From Lentzea fradiae (GTDB lineage Bacteria; Actinomycetota; Actinomycetes; Mycobacteriales; Pseudonocardiaceae), in contig NZ_FNCC01000009.1 in the NCBI RefSeq assembly GCF_900100955.1, positions 364,369 through 428,368 of the forward strand: a stretch of 64,000 nucleotides of DNA. The letters run 5' to 3'. The position numbers were made by a program, and so were the translations under genes. Shown here piece after piece: positions 8,637 through 17,354 of this stretch; position 1 is the stretch's first letter, and each line of letters begins with the position of its first letter. Below the pieces are notes generated by a model. The model searched no databases. It was not told the DNA's origin and saw only the letters and a list, made by a program, of their open reading frames with translations.

Positions 8637-9703
8637 GGCGCACCGATCCCTTCCATCGTCGCGTAGAACGGGCTGTCCGGGCCGATCTGGCCCGCCTTCA
8701 CCACGGTGCCGGTGAACGCCGACGCGTAGAGCGCGGCGATGAACTCCATCGTGGTGCGGGTGTCTTCCAGGGTCACCGGCGGTTTCTCGCCGTTGTCCAG
8801 TGCGTCCAGGAACGCCGCCACCTGCCAGCGGTGGCCGCTCACCAGCCCGGACGACGGCTCGTCACGCCACCGCAGGGCCACGTCCTCGCGACCGGGCGCC
8901 GGGGTGACCGACCAGTGCGCGTCGGTGTAGCCGTAGAGGTGCTCGACCTCGACGGTGGCGTGCTCGAAGTCGAACCGCAGCTCCGAGGTCTCCCTCGGCG
9001 ACAGCAGGGAGTTCACCACCGACGCGACGGTGCCGTCCGCGAACGTCACGAGCGCCATCGAGACGTCCTCGGTCTCCACGTCCCGCGCCTGCCGGGCGGC
9101 GACCGCCCGGATCTCCTGCCACGGCCCCAGCACCGACAGCAGCAGGTCGAACTGGTGGATGCCGTGGCCCATCGTCGGGCCGCCACCCTCGCTGCGCCAC
9201 GTGCCGCGCCACGGCATCTCGAAGTAGGAGTCGCCGCGGTACCAGAGCGTGTCGCACTTGGCGACGAACGACCGGCCGAACACGCCCTCCGCGGCCAGCC
9301 GCCGCAGCCGCACCGCCGCCGGGCCGAAGCGGTGCTGGAACACCGTGGCGACCGACGCCTCCGAGACGCGTTCGGCGGCGATCAGCGCGTCGACCTCGCC
9401 CAGCGACAAGGCGGGCGGTTTCTCCACCAGCACGTGCACGTTCGCCGCCAGGCACTCCAGGGCGAGCGGCACGTGGTGGCGCGGCGGGGTGCACACGTGC
9501 ACCACGTCCAGCTCCTCCGAGGCGAGCATGTCACCCACCGACGAGTACGACCGCGCCACGCCCTGCTCTCCGGCGAACGTGCCCGCGCGGCCCGCGTCGA
9601 CGTCCGCCACGGCGACGAGCTCGACCCGGTCCCCCGCCGCCCGCAGCGCCTCGGCGTGGGCGGAGGCGATGCCGCCGGTGCCGGCGATCGCTGCCCGCCT
9701 CAC
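8618..9703 (-). CDS. Gfo/Idh/MocA-family sugar dehydrogenase
   Basis: 361-aa NAD(P)-dependent oxidoreductase. The Rossmann motif AGTGGIASAHAEAL is at the N-terminus, the family signature VLVEKPPALS follows at about residue 95, and GHGIHQFDLL carries the catalytic histidine region. It probably oxidises or epimerises a sugar imported by the ABC system. GTG at 9703 overlaps the stop of the binding-protein gene (GTGA at 9700-9703), placing it in the transporter operon. Confidence 0.9.
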   Translation of the reverse strand: MRRAAIAGTGGIASAHAEALRAAGDRVELVAVADVDAGRAGTFAGEQGVARSYSSVGDMLASEELDVVHVCTPPRHHVPLALECLAANVHVLVEKPPALSLGEVDALIAAERVSEASVATVFQHRFGPAAVRLRRLAAEGVFGRSFVAKCDTLWYRGDSYFEMPWRGTWRSEGGGPTMGHGIHQFDLLLSVLGPWQEIRAVAARQARDVETEDVSMALVTFADGTVASVVNSLLSPRETSELRFDFEHATVEVEHLYGYTDAHWSVTPAPGREDVALRWRDEPSSGLVSGHRWQVAAFLDALDNGEKPPVTLEDTRTTMEFIAALYASAFTGTVVKAGQIGPDSPFYATMEGIGAPWANSR

Positions 9704-11010
9704 CTGGCCGCGTCCACTTCGGACTGGACTTCCTTGATGTACGACGCGGCGGCTTCGTCCGGTGTGGAGCGGCCGAACAGCACGTCCTCGGTGTGCCGCT
9801 TGAGGATCGTGTCGAGCGTGCTGGCGCCGTTCGGGGTGACCCGCGGCGGGTCGCTCACCGGCACGGTGTCGAGGTACTCCTTGGCGGCCTTGTCGGTCTC
9901 CTTGAGCTGGCCCGCGATGAGCTCGCGGATCTTCTGGTTGGCGGGCACACCGCGCTCGGTCAGCAGGATCTTGGCCGACTCCTCGTCGTTGGCCAGGAAG
10001 CTCACGAACGCCGCGGCCTCCGCCGGGTACTTCGACCGCGCGGACACCGACCAGAACATCGACGGCTTGTAGTAGGCGCCGGGCGCCTTGCCCTGGGTCT
10101 CGCCGGGCAGCCTCATCAGCTTCAGCCTGGCCCCGCTGGCCGCGGTCAGCGCGGTCAGCTGCGTGTTCCACCACAGGCCGAACGCCGCGGTGCCGGTCGC
10201 GGTGGCCGACTGGTTGAGGCCGGCGGAGGCTTTCTCGATCGTCACCGACGGCGGCGCGGTCGCGCCGGACTTCGACAGGTCGAGGATGTACTGCCAGTAC
10301 TCGCGCGCGATCTCCTGCGGCAGCACGACCTTGGCGTCGGCGTCGAACATGGCCTCACCCTGCTGGCGGGCCCGGATGCCCAGCCCCGCCGCGTCGTTGA
10401 TGCCGGGCGACTGCACGCCGAACACCGTGCCGCCGCTGGCCTTCGAGACCTGGTCGCCGATGGTCTTGAGGTCGTCCCAGGACCACTTCGTGTCGTCGGG
10501 GACGGGAACGCCGTACTTCTCCAGCAGGTCGAGGTTGGCGATGATCGAGTACATGGCGAGGCCGACCGGCAGGCCGTACCGCTTGCCGCCGATGGTCCCG
10601 GTGGCGAGCGCCTTCTCGTCGAAGTTCGCGGTGTCGAGGTGCTTCCCCGCCTCGTTGAGGTCGAGCAGCGCCCCGCGCTCGGCGTAGGAGCCGATGTAGA
10701 GCTCGTCCATCTGGATGATGTCCGGGGCGTCGTTGGCGGCCATCGTCGTGGCGAGGCTGTCCCAGTAGCCGTTCCACTCCTTGAACTCGCCCTTGATGGT
10801 GATGTTCGGGTGCTTCTTCTGGAACAGCTCGATGACCTGCTGCGTGCGCTTGTGCCGGTCGTCCCCGCCCCACCACGTGAAGCGCAGCGTCACCTGCTCG
10901 GTCGTCAGGTCACCGCCCGCCTCGGAGCCGGAGCCGCACGCGGCGAGCAGCGACGCGGTCAGCGACAGCAGGACGGCCCACGCGGTCCCGCGCCGAACAC
11001 CTCTGGACAT
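9700..11010 (-). CDS. Sugar ABC transporter substrate-binding lipoprotein (family 1)
   Basis: 436-aa extracellular solute-binding protein. A type II signal peptide ends in the lipobox LLAAC with Cys25 as the lipid anchor, followed by the binding fold (LRFTWWGGDD, DAPDIIQMDELYIGSYAERG). It captures an oligosaccharide for the two permeases upstream. No ATPase gene is present, which is usual because such importers share an MsiK/MalK-type ATPase encoded elsewhere. The context of lyase, esterase and GH43 suggests a pectin or xylan side-chain ligand (inference). Confidence 0.92.
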   Translation of the reverse strand: MSRGVRRGTAWAVLLSLTASLLAACGSGSEAGGDLTTEQVTLRFTWWGGDDRHKRTQQVIELFQKKHPNITIKGEFKEWNGYWDSLATTMAANDAPDIIQMDELYIGSYAERGALLDLNEAGKHLDTANFDEKALATGTIGGKRYGLPVGLAMYSIIANLDLLEKYGVPVPDDTKWSWDDLKTIGDQVSKASGGTVFGVQSPGINDAAGLGIRARQQGEAMFDADAKVVLPQEIAREYWQYILDLSKSGATAPPSVTIEKASAGLNQSATATGTAAFGLWWNTQLTALTAASGARLKLMRLPGETQGKAPGAYYKPSMFWSVSARSKYPAEAAAFVSFLANDEESAKILLTERGVPANQKIRELIAGQLKETDKAAKEYLDTVPVSDPPRVTPNGASTLDTILKRHTEDVLFGRSTPDEAAASYIKEVQSEVDAAR

Positions 11011-11025
11011 CGGCTTTCCTTTCGG

Positions 11026-11868
11026 CTACTTGCCCCCGGTCGTGGCGATCCCCTTGACGAGGTACCGCTGGCCGACGAGGAACGCGAGGAAGATGGGGAC
11101 GAGCGAGACCACGCTCATCGCGAACTGGGAGCCCCACGACGTGGCCACCGTCGAGTCGACGAACGAGCGCAGGGCGACCGGAACCGTGTACATCTCCGGG
11201 TCCGTCAGGTAGATCAGCTGGCTGAAGAAGTCGTTCCACGTCCAGATGAACGTGAAGATCGTCGTGGTGGCGAGCGCCGGGGTCATCAGCGGCAGCACGA
11301 TCCGCAGGAAGATGCGCGGGTGGCCGCAGCCGTCGATGCGCGCCGCCTCGTCGAGCTCGCGGGGAAGGCCGCGGATGAACTGCACCATGAGGAACACGAA
11401 GAACGCGTCGGTGGCGAGGATCTTCGGCACGATCAGCGGCAGGAACGTGTTGACCCAGCCGATGTTCGAGAACAGCACGTACTGCGGCACGATGATCACG
11501 TGGATCGGCAGCATGATCGTGCCGAGCATGATCCCGAACCACCAGCGCTTGCCGGTGAAGTGCAGCCGGGCGAACGCGTAGGCGGCCATCGAGCACGACA
11601 CGAGGTTGCCGACGATGCACCCGAGCACGAGGACCGCCGAGTTGACCAGGTAGGTCCCGAACGACGGGGTGAGCGCGTTCCAGCCCTCGGTGTAGTTCTG
11701 GGTGTGCAGCGTCTCCGGCACGAGACCGGGGCTGCGGAAGATCTCGTCGCCCGGCCGCAACGAGCCGGCGACCATCCACAGCACCGGGTAGAGCATGACG
11801 AACCCGATGAGGACGAGGCCGGCGTGCTTCGCCGGGACGACCAGCCGGCGGCGCAGTTCAGTCGTCAT
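11026..11868 (-). CDS. Carbohydrate ABC transporter permease (MalG-type)
   Basis: 280-aa inner-membrane permease with about six transmembrane helices. The EAA loop (ELDEAARIDGCGHPRIFLRI) contacts the ATPase. The start lies 11 bases inside the preceding permease gene and the binding-protein gene follows after 15 bases, so the three form one unit. Length and C-terminal KGIATTGGK ending are typical of the MalG/CUT1 class. Confidence 0.93.
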   Translation of the reverse strand: MTTELRRRLVVPAKHAGLVLIGFVMLYPVLWMVAGSLRPGDEIFRSPGLVPETLHTQNYTEGWNALTPSFGTYLVNSAVLVLGCIVGNLVSCSMAAYAFARLHFTGKRWWFGIMLGTIMLPIHVIIVPQYVLFSNIGWVNTFLPLIVPKILATDAFFVFLMVQFIRGLPRELDEAARIDGCGHPRIFLRIVLPLMTPALATTTIFTFIWTWNDFFSQLIYLTDPEMYTVPVALRSFVDSTVATSWGSQFAMSVVSLVPIFLAFLVGQRYLVKGIATTGGK

Positions 11869-12781
11869 AGAACACCCAGTACCTCGCCGCCCAGAAGTTG
11901 ATAGCCGTGAACGCCGCGATGATCAGCAGCAGGAACCAGGCGAGCGCCGACGCGTAGCCCATGTCGAACCGGCTGAAACCCTGCTGGTACAGGTAGAGCG
12001 TGTAGAACATCGTCGAGTCGGACGGCCCTCCCGTGCCGCCGGAGACGACGAACGCCTGGGTGAACGACTGGAACGCGTGGATGATCTGCAGCACCAGGTT
12101 GAAGAACAGGATCGGCGACAGCAGCGGCAGCGTGATCCGCCGGAACCGCGCCCACCTGCTCGCCCCGTCGATGGCGGCGGCCTCGTAGTACACCACCGGG
12201 ATCTGCCGCAGCCCGGCCAGGAAGATGATCATCGGGGAGCCGAACGTCCACACGTTCAGCACGATCAGCGTGGACAGCGCCGTGTCCGGGTCGGAGATCC
12301 AGCCCCTGCCCTCGACCCCGAACAGGCCCAGCACGCGGTTCACCAGGCCCTCGGTGCCGAAGACCTGCGTCCACAGCACGGCGATCGCCACGCTCGACCC
12401 GAGCAGCGAGGGCAGGTAGAACGCCGAGCGGTAGAACGCGAGGCCGCGCAGCCCCTTGTCGAGCAGCAGCGCGACTCCCAGCGCGCACGCCAGCTGGAGC
12501 GGCACCGACACCAGGACGTAGGTGAACGTGACACCCAGGGCGTTGTGCAGCCGTTCGTCGGTCAGGATGCGCGCGAAGTTGTCCAGTCCGATGAACCGGG
12601 GCGGCTGGATCAGGTTGTACTTGGTGAAGCCCAGCCCGAACGACGCGAGCACCGGGCCGATCGTGATGAAGACCAGCCCGGCGAACCAGGGTGCCAGGAA
12701 CCAGAACGCGGCCCGGTTGTCGCGACTGCGCACCTGCGCGCCGCCGCGGCGCAGCTGACGCAGTTCGTCGAGAGCGCTCAT
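11858..12781 (-). CDS. Carbohydrate ABC transporter permease (MalF-type)
   Basis: 307-aa permease and first gene of the importer operon. It has about six membrane helices and an EAA loop (YYEAAAIDGASRWARFRRI). A cytoplasmic N-terminus of about 20 residues precedes the first helix (AAFWFLAPWFAGLVFITIG). ATG at 12781 lies 22 bases downstream of the LacI operator at 12803-12816, so this promoter probably drives the whole set through the cupin gene at 7045. Confidence 0.93.
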   Translation of the reverse strand: MSALDELRQLRRGGAQVRSRDNRAAFWFLAPWFAGLVFITIGPVLASFGLGFTKYNLIQPPRFIGLDNFARILTDERLHNALGVTFTYVLVSVPLQLACALGVALLLDKGLRGLAFYRSAFYLPSLLGSSVAIAVLWTQVFGTEGLVNRVLGLFGVEGRGWISDPDTALSTLIVLNVWTFGSPMIIFLAGLRQIPVVYYEAAAIDGASRWARFRRITLPLLSPILFFNLVLQIIHAFQSFTQAFVVSGGTGGPSDSTMFYTLYLYQQGFSRFDMGYASALAWFLLLIIAAFTAINFWAARYWVFYDD

Positions 12782-12802
12782 GAACTCCTGACCTCATCGT
12801 CT

Positions 12803-12816
12803 GGAAAACGCTTTCC
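12803..12816. promoter_or_regulatory. LacI-type operator of the sugar transporter operon
   Basis: GGAAAACGCTTTCC is a 14-bp near-perfect palindrome with a central CG, the classical LacI-family half-site arrangement. It sits 22-35 bases upstream of the MalF-type permease start, covering the expected promoter. It matches the site before the lyase (1501-1514) at 12 of 14 positions, suggesting shared control. Confidence 0.65.
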
Positions 12817-12852
12817 GGAGTTTGCATGGGCGCTTCGCGCAGCGTCAAGCAC

Positions 12853-12888
12853 GCTGTCGAACAGCGTCGAACGGAGCTGTCGAACAGC
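12853..12888. repeat. Direct repeat of GCTGTCGAACAGC upstream of the transporter operon
   Basis: The 13-bp near-palindrome GCTGTCGAACAGC occurs at 12853-12865 and again at 12876-12888, 23 bp apart (about two helical turns). It contains the GTCGAA hexamer that is also dense in the other control regions of this locus. An additional GTCGAA lies between them. Probably an upstream operator or activator site. Confidence 0.5.
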
Positions 12889-12920
12889 GGTGGGGCGATT
12901 CGATCTCAGTCCTGTGTGGA

Positions 12921-12946
12921 GGCTCCTCCGCCGGGGCGGAGGAGCC
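12921..12946 (-). terminator. Stem-loop terminator after the GH43 gene
   Basis: GGCTCCTCCGCC and its exact complement GGCGGAGGAGCC form a 12-bp stem directly downstream of the GH43 stop codon (12971). No U tract follows, as is usual in high-GC actinomycetes. It separates the GH43 transcript from the transporter operon promoter. Confidence 0.7.
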
Positions 12947-12970
12947 GTGTGCGTCGATTCAGAAAGGTGG

Positions 12971-14503
12971 TCAGCTCGCGTCGAGCGGGCGGTGGACGAA
13001 CTCGGAGAACTCCGCCCACGACTCGCTCGGCGCGCCGGCGCTCGTCGCGTGCAGTCCGATGTGGACTCCGGTGAACCCGCCAGCGACCGGCGTGCTGAGC
13101 ACCCTGCCGTCGAACGGCTCGCCGAGCGGCCGCCAGTCACCGGACCCGGTGGCCACCAGCGCCTGGTGGCTCTGCCCGCGCGCCTCGACCGCCAGCCGCA
13201 CGACGGGACCACCGGCCTGCGTCGTGGCGAGCAGCTCGTCGCGGCCTCCCGCGCGGAGCACGAGCGTGACCTCTCCCCCGGCGCCGAGCAGCAGCCGGAC
13301 GTGGTGGTCCTCGTTCTGCCGCAGCACGAGCCCGGCCGCCTCGGACGGGCCGCCCGGCGTGAGCTCCACCGCGACCGAGACGTGGAAGTCCTGGTAGCGC
13401 TGGGGCCGCAGGACGACGCTCGGCGCGGCCTGCTCCGTCAGCGTCTCCGGCCGCACCCGCAGCCGCAGGCGTCCCGGCTCGGGGACCGACCAGAACGGCT
13501 CCTCCGGAGTGCGCAGGCCCGCCCACGCGGCCCCGAGCCCCGGCCCGGGGAACTCCCGCTCGGCGGGCCACGGGTGCGCGGGCAGGTCCGGGACGGGGTA
13601 GGACTCCTCGACCCGGCCGCTGCCGGGGCTGAGGACCGGCTCCCCGTCCTCCCACACCACCGGGACGAGGAAGGTCTCGCGCCCGAGGTTGTAGTAGTAG
13701 CCGCCGTACGGGCGGGTCGCGAGCAGCACGGCGTACCACTCGCCGTTCGGCGTGTCCACGAGGTCCGCGTGCCCGGCCGCCGCGATCGGGTGCGCCCGGC
13801 CGAGGTGCCGGTGCGTCAGCAGGGGGTTGCGCTTCGAGCTCGTGTACGGCCCGGTCACCGCGTCCGCCGTGGCCACCACCACGGAGTGCTCGAAGTCCGT
13901 GCCGCCCTCGGCGCACACGAGCACGTACCGTCCGTCCACCTTGTACAGGTGCGGCGCCTCGGCCCACACGGCGTTCTGCATCGCGCCGTGGAAGAGCACG
14001 TGCTCCTCACCGACCAGCTCCAGCTTCGCCGCGTCGAACTCGCGCAGGTAGACCTCGGTGCGCCCGTTCCCGATCTCCCGCGTCGCGGTCCACCACGCGC
14101 GGTCGTCGTCGTCGAAGAACAGCGACGGGTCGAACCCGGCGGCCTCGGGCAGCCAGTGCGGTTCCGACCAGTCGCCCGCCGGGTCGGTGGCCGTGACGAC
14201 GAAGTTGCCGGACTCGCGCGTGCCGTCGACGAGGGTGCAGACGACGTAGAACACGCCGTCGTGGTGCCGGATGGTCGGCGCGTACAGCCCGCCGGAGGAC
14301 CGCACGCCCTGCAACGGCAGCTGCGACGGCCGGTCCAGCACGTGCCCGGCCTGGCGCCAGTGCACCAGGTCGCGGCTGTGGTGGATCGGCAGTCCCGGGT
14401 AGTGCTCGAACGTCGAGGTGACCACGTAGTAGTCCTCACCGGCCCGGCACACCGACGGGTCGGGGTGGGAGCCGGGGAGGACCGGGTTCGCGAACTGTGC
14501 CAA
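12971..14503 (-). CDS. Glycoside hydrolase family 43 (beta-xylosidase / arabinofuranosidase type), cytoplasmic
   Basis: 510-aa enzyme without signal peptide. The N-terminal five-bladed propeller shows the GH43 residues: base Asp in GSHPDPSVCR, pKa-modulating Asp in GFDPSLFFDDDD, acid Glu in WAEAPHLYK. The second half (from about residue 320) is a beta-sandwich of the type found at the C-terminus of GH43 xylosidases. It would trim imported oligosaccharides. TTG at 14503 is the only plausible start near the conserved NPVLPGSHPDP; upstream there is no ATG or GTG close by and the ribosome site is weak (GAAGAG). The open frame continues far upstream but is non-coding. Confidence 0.88.
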   Translation of the reverse strand: MAQFANPVLPGSHPDPSVCRAGEDYYVVTSTFEHYPGLPIHHSRDLVHWRQAGHVLDRPSQLPLQGVRSSGGLYAPTIRHHDGVFYVVCTLVDGTRESGNFVVTATDPAGDWSEPHWLPEAAGFDPSLFFDDDDRAWWTATREIGNGRTEVYLREFDAAKLELVGEEHVLFHGAMQNAVWAEAPHLYKVDGRYVLVCAEGGTDFEHSVVVATADAVTGPYTSSKRNPLLTHRHLGRAHPIAAAGHADLVDTPNGEWYAVLLATRPYGGYYYNLGRETFLVPVVWEDGEPVLSPGSGRVEESYPVPDLPAHPWPAEREFPGPGLGAAWAGLRTPEEPFWSVPEPGRLRLRVRPETLTEQAAPSVVLRPQRYQDFHVSVAVELTPGGPSEAAGLVLRQNEDHHVRLLLGAGGEVTLVLRAGGRDELLATTQAGGPVVRLAVEARGQSHQALVATGSGDWRPLGEPFDGRVLSTPVAGGFTGVHIGLHATSAGAPSESWAEFSEFVHRPLDAS

Positions 14504-14896
14504 GAGATGCTCTTCCCACGCGTCTGCCGGGCACGCCGCCGGACGCCCTGGGTGGCGCAGCCGGGACCGTCGCCGCCTGCCCACGGCTGGTCCCGGCTGC
14601 GCGGGTGCTGCGGCGGTCCGCCGGATCGTCGCAGAGGTCGTCGCCCCGGAGTTCGGTTGTCGGAGCCAGAGGCTGCCGTGTCCGCCGGGTCGTGTCAATC
14701 GTTGTCGATAACGTTCCACACTACTCCGCCGCGGACCATTCGTGTCCAACTGAGACGTGGCCGTCCCCTTGCCGGCGGGAGTCGATCGCACTTCGACGAA
14801 TTCGATCACCATGTCGTCGAACAACCTCTTCGACGCTAACGTGCCCGGCGCACAAGGCAATCCCTGCTTTCCCCGGACGAACGAGGGAGATTTGCC
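14504..14896. promoter_or_regulatory. 393-bp divergent intergenic region with long stem and TTCGAC/GTCGAA sites
   Basis: No gene is seen here. On the GH43 side, GCGCAGCCGGGACC (14555-14568) pairs exactly with 14589-14602, giving a 14-bp stem with a 20-base loop in the GH43 leader. Around 14707-14720 CGTTGTCGATAACG is a near-palindrome of LacI type. On the beta-helix side TTCGAC occurs at 14792 and 14829, TTCGAT at 14801 and GTCGAA at 14816; the last pair forms GTCGAA-7-TTCGAC. Both divergent genes are therefore likely members of the locus regulon. Confidence 0.55.
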
Positions 14897-16039
14897 ATGT
14901 CCAGGAACAAGTGGTGGGCGGTGGCGGCCGTCGCGGCGATGACGCTCGCGGGCGCACCCGCCGCCGCGGCCGAGGTCGGCGCGCTGGCCTGCGGCGACCG
15001 CTCCTACCAGGCAGAAGCGGTGAACAACGGCGGCACGTGGACCGCCCGCAACGCCGGCCGCACCGTCTACACGGGCACCGACATGCGCTCGGCGGTTCAA
15101 GCGGCGATTTCGAGCCTCACCGCCGGCCGAACCTACAAACAATGGGTCGTCGTCCGCGGCAACGGCTGGGTGAGCACCGGCTCGCGGATCTCGCTGCCCA
15201 GCTACACCGGAATCGACGTCTGCGGCACGATCGACGTCTCCGGCTCCGGTTCCGGCGACCAGGCCCCGATCTACTCCAGGGGCACCCGCGAGGTCGAGGT
15301 GGGCCACCTCACCGTGACCGGCCGCCCGCTGTACGGCATCTTCATGCGCAACGTCGAGAACGTCGTCCTCGGCCAGATCAACATGTACCTGTCCGCGGGC
15401 CTCGGCGTGCGTATCGACAACCGTGGCGACACCAGCGTCCGCAGCCGCAACATCCGCATCGACTCCGTGTACGTCTCCGGCGCCAGCAGCCACGCCGTGG
15501 AGACCTACGGCGTCGACAACATCTCCATCGGCACGGTCACCGCCCGCAACGTCGGCGAGTCCGGACTGCTCCTCAACGACACCATCAACGCCACCGTGAG
15601 CACCGTCGACGCCGAGAACGCGGGCTCCGGCACCGGCTACGCGGCGTTCCGCACCGCCAACCGCAACGGCCGCATCGGCAACGGCTACCCGACCAACATC
15701 CGGGTCGGCACCGTCAAGGCCCGCGGCGGCGGCCGGGGCGTGTTCTGCGTGTCCGAGAGCGGCGGGCTCACCATCGACCGCGTCGACCTCGCCAACACCG
15801 GCAACAACGCCGTGTTGATCGAGAACTGCCACAACGTGGTCCTCGCGGCGCAGAGCGGGACCGTGTCCGGTGGTGGCGAGCTCCGCCTGGCCGCCCGGTC
15901 GGAGTTCCCGAACAACAGCGACATCCTCGTGCAGAACCTCTCCGTGACGAACTCCTCGGTGCGGGAGAGCCCGTGCGGCAACAACACGACGTTCCGCAAC
16001 ATCCAGCTCTACAACAGCAGCATGAACGTCTGCCCGTAG
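14897..16039 (+). CDS. Secreted right-handed beta-helix protein (pectin-lyase-like fold)
   Basis: 380-aa exported protein. A signal peptide (MSRNKWWAVAAVAAMTLAG, AAAAE) is followed by about ten beta-helix coils with repeating pattern such as SRNIRIDSVYVSGASSHAVE, NISIGTVTARN and LTIDRVDLANTGNNAVLIEN. Paired cysteines occur near both ends (ALACGDR, GIDVCGT, SPCGNN, MNVCP). The fold is that of pectate lyases and polygalacturonases, but no canonical catalytic motif of a named family could be identified, so the activity is open. Its place beside the family 11 lyase and GH43 points to a pectic substrate. Confidence 0.8.
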   Translation: MSRNKWWAVAAVAAMTLAGAPAAAAEVGALACGDRSYQAEAVNNGGTWTARNAGRTVYTGTDMRSAVQAAISSLTAGRTYKQWVVVRGNGWVSTGSRISLPSYTGIDVCGTIDVSGSGSGDQAPIYSRGTREVEVGHLTVTGRPLYGIFMRNVENVVLGQINMYLSAGLGVRIDNRGDTSVRSRNIRIDSVYVSGASSHAVETYGVDNISIGTVTARNVGESGLLLNDTINATVSTVDAENAGSGTGYAAFRTANRNGRIGNGYPTNIRVGTVKARGGGRGVFCVSESGGLTIDRVDLANTGNNAVLIENCHNVVLAAQSGTVSGGGELRLAARSEFPNNSDILVQNLSVTNSSVRESPCGNNTTFRNIQLYNSSMNVCP

Positions 16040-16064
16040 GGCACCTGGTGGGCCGCGCGGCCAC

Positions 16065-17276
16065 TCACCGGGCGTGCTGGAACACCGGCGGTTCGCCGGC
16101 CGCCAGGTCGTCCGGCAGCCGCAGCCCCTGACTGCGCGGCACGAGCTCCGACTGCAGCACGATCGCCGCGGCCCCGATCGCGGGCGCTGACGCGGCCGAT
16201 GGTGAGAGCCGCACCGACACCGGGTGCACCCCGCGTGCGATGAAGGCCCGGTCCAGCTCCTCCCGCAGCACCGGCAGGTAGGTCGACCCGGCGATGGCGA
16301 AGCTCGGCCCGGTGAGCACCAGCACCTCCAGGTCGAGGGCGTTGGCCAGGGTGCGGGCGGCGGCCGCGACGTAGCGGGCGGAGCGTTCCAGCAGGGCCAG
16401 CGCCCGGCCGTCGCCCTGGCGCGCGGCGCGGCTGATCGCGGCGAAGTCGGCGGCGACCGGGGCGGAGCCCTTGCGGCCGAGGCCGGCGGCGCGGGCCAGC
16501 GAGCGGTTCGCGCGGGCCTGCGCGACGACCGCGGCGGGACCCGCCAGCACCTCCAGGCAGCCGCGGGCGCCACACGGGCACGGCGGGCCGTCGACGTCGA
16601 GGCAGGCGTGGCCGATGCCGCCTGCCTGGCCGCCCGGGCCGCGGTACGTGGTGCCGCCCAGCACGATCCCGGCGCCGATGCCGGAGCCCATGCAGAGCGC
16701 GGCGAACGTGGCGGTGGCGCCGACACCGCCGGACCAGTGCTCGCCTATCGCGGCCGCCGTGGCGTCGTCGTCCAGCACGACGGGCAGGCCCGTGGCGCGT
16801 TCGAGGTCCTCGCCGAAGCCCGGTGAGCCGGCGGAGACGAGGCCCAGGCCGAGGACGCGGTCGCGGTCGACGCCGACGCTGTCGATCAGCGCGTCCACCT
16901 CGCGGGCCATCCGCGCGACGACGGCGGCCGGGTCCTCGCTCGCGCTGCCGGGGCGGGAGATGCGGGCCACGACCGCGCCGCCGAGGTTCGTCAGCACGTA
17001 GGTGATCCGGGCGTCGTCGAGGTGCACGCCGACGGCGTAGCGGGCGAAGTGGTTGAGCTGCAGCATGACCCGGCGCTTGCCGCCGGTCGACTCGGCGTGC
17101 CCCGTCTCGGCGACGAGGCCCTCGTCGATCAGGCCGCGCACGACCGTGGAGATCGTCCCGCCGGTCAGGCCGCTGGCGTTGACCAGGCCGACCCTGCTGA
17201 TCATCCCCGCGGCGCGGACCAGGTCCAGCACGGCGGCCCTGGTGCTCGCGTGGGTCACCCGCGCAGGTCGGCTCAC
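16065..17276 (-). CDS. ROK-family transcriptional repressor
   Basis: 403-aa protein with an N-terminal winged helix (SRVGLVNASGLTGGTISTVV) and a ROK sugar-kinase-like domain. The zinc motif GHACLDVDGPPCPCGARGCL and the phosphate loop CMGSGIGAGIVLGG are present. It diverges from the family-5 transporter operon and probably represses it until a sugar binds, like XylR/NagC-type ROK repressors. GTG at 17276 has GGAGGG 7 bases upstream; the longer frame lacks support. Confidence 0.9.
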   Translation of the reverse strand: MSRPARVTHASTRAAVLDLVRAAGMISRVGLVNASGLTGGTISTVVRGLIDEGLVAETGHAESTGGKRRVMLQLNHFARYAVGVHLDDARITYVLTNLGGAVVARISRPGSASEDPAAVVARMAREVDALIDSVGVDRDRVLGLGLVSAGSPGFGEDLERATGLPVVLDDDATAAAIGEHWSGGVGATATFAALCMGSGIGAGIVLGGTTYRGPGGQAGGIGHACLDVDGPPCPCGARGCLEVLAGPAAVVAQARANRSLARAAGLGRKGSAPVAADFAAISRAARQGDGRALALLERSARYVAAAARTLANALDLEVLVLTGPSFAIAGSTYLPVLREELDRAFIARGVHPVSVRLSPSAASAPAIGAAAIVLQSELVPRSQGLRLPDDLAAGEPPVFQHAR

Positions 17277-17354
17277 GTCAGGTCCCTCCGCACTCCGTCG
17301 AACGACGAACGTCGCCCATCGACGACCGCTCGTCAAGTCAACCACGTCTGGCCG

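Noticed and set aside
14504..16726. Continuous minus-strand frame extending the GH43 gene to 1251 codons
   Set aside because: The extension runs antisense to the beta-helix gene and through the ROK gene in another frame, and has no family motifs.
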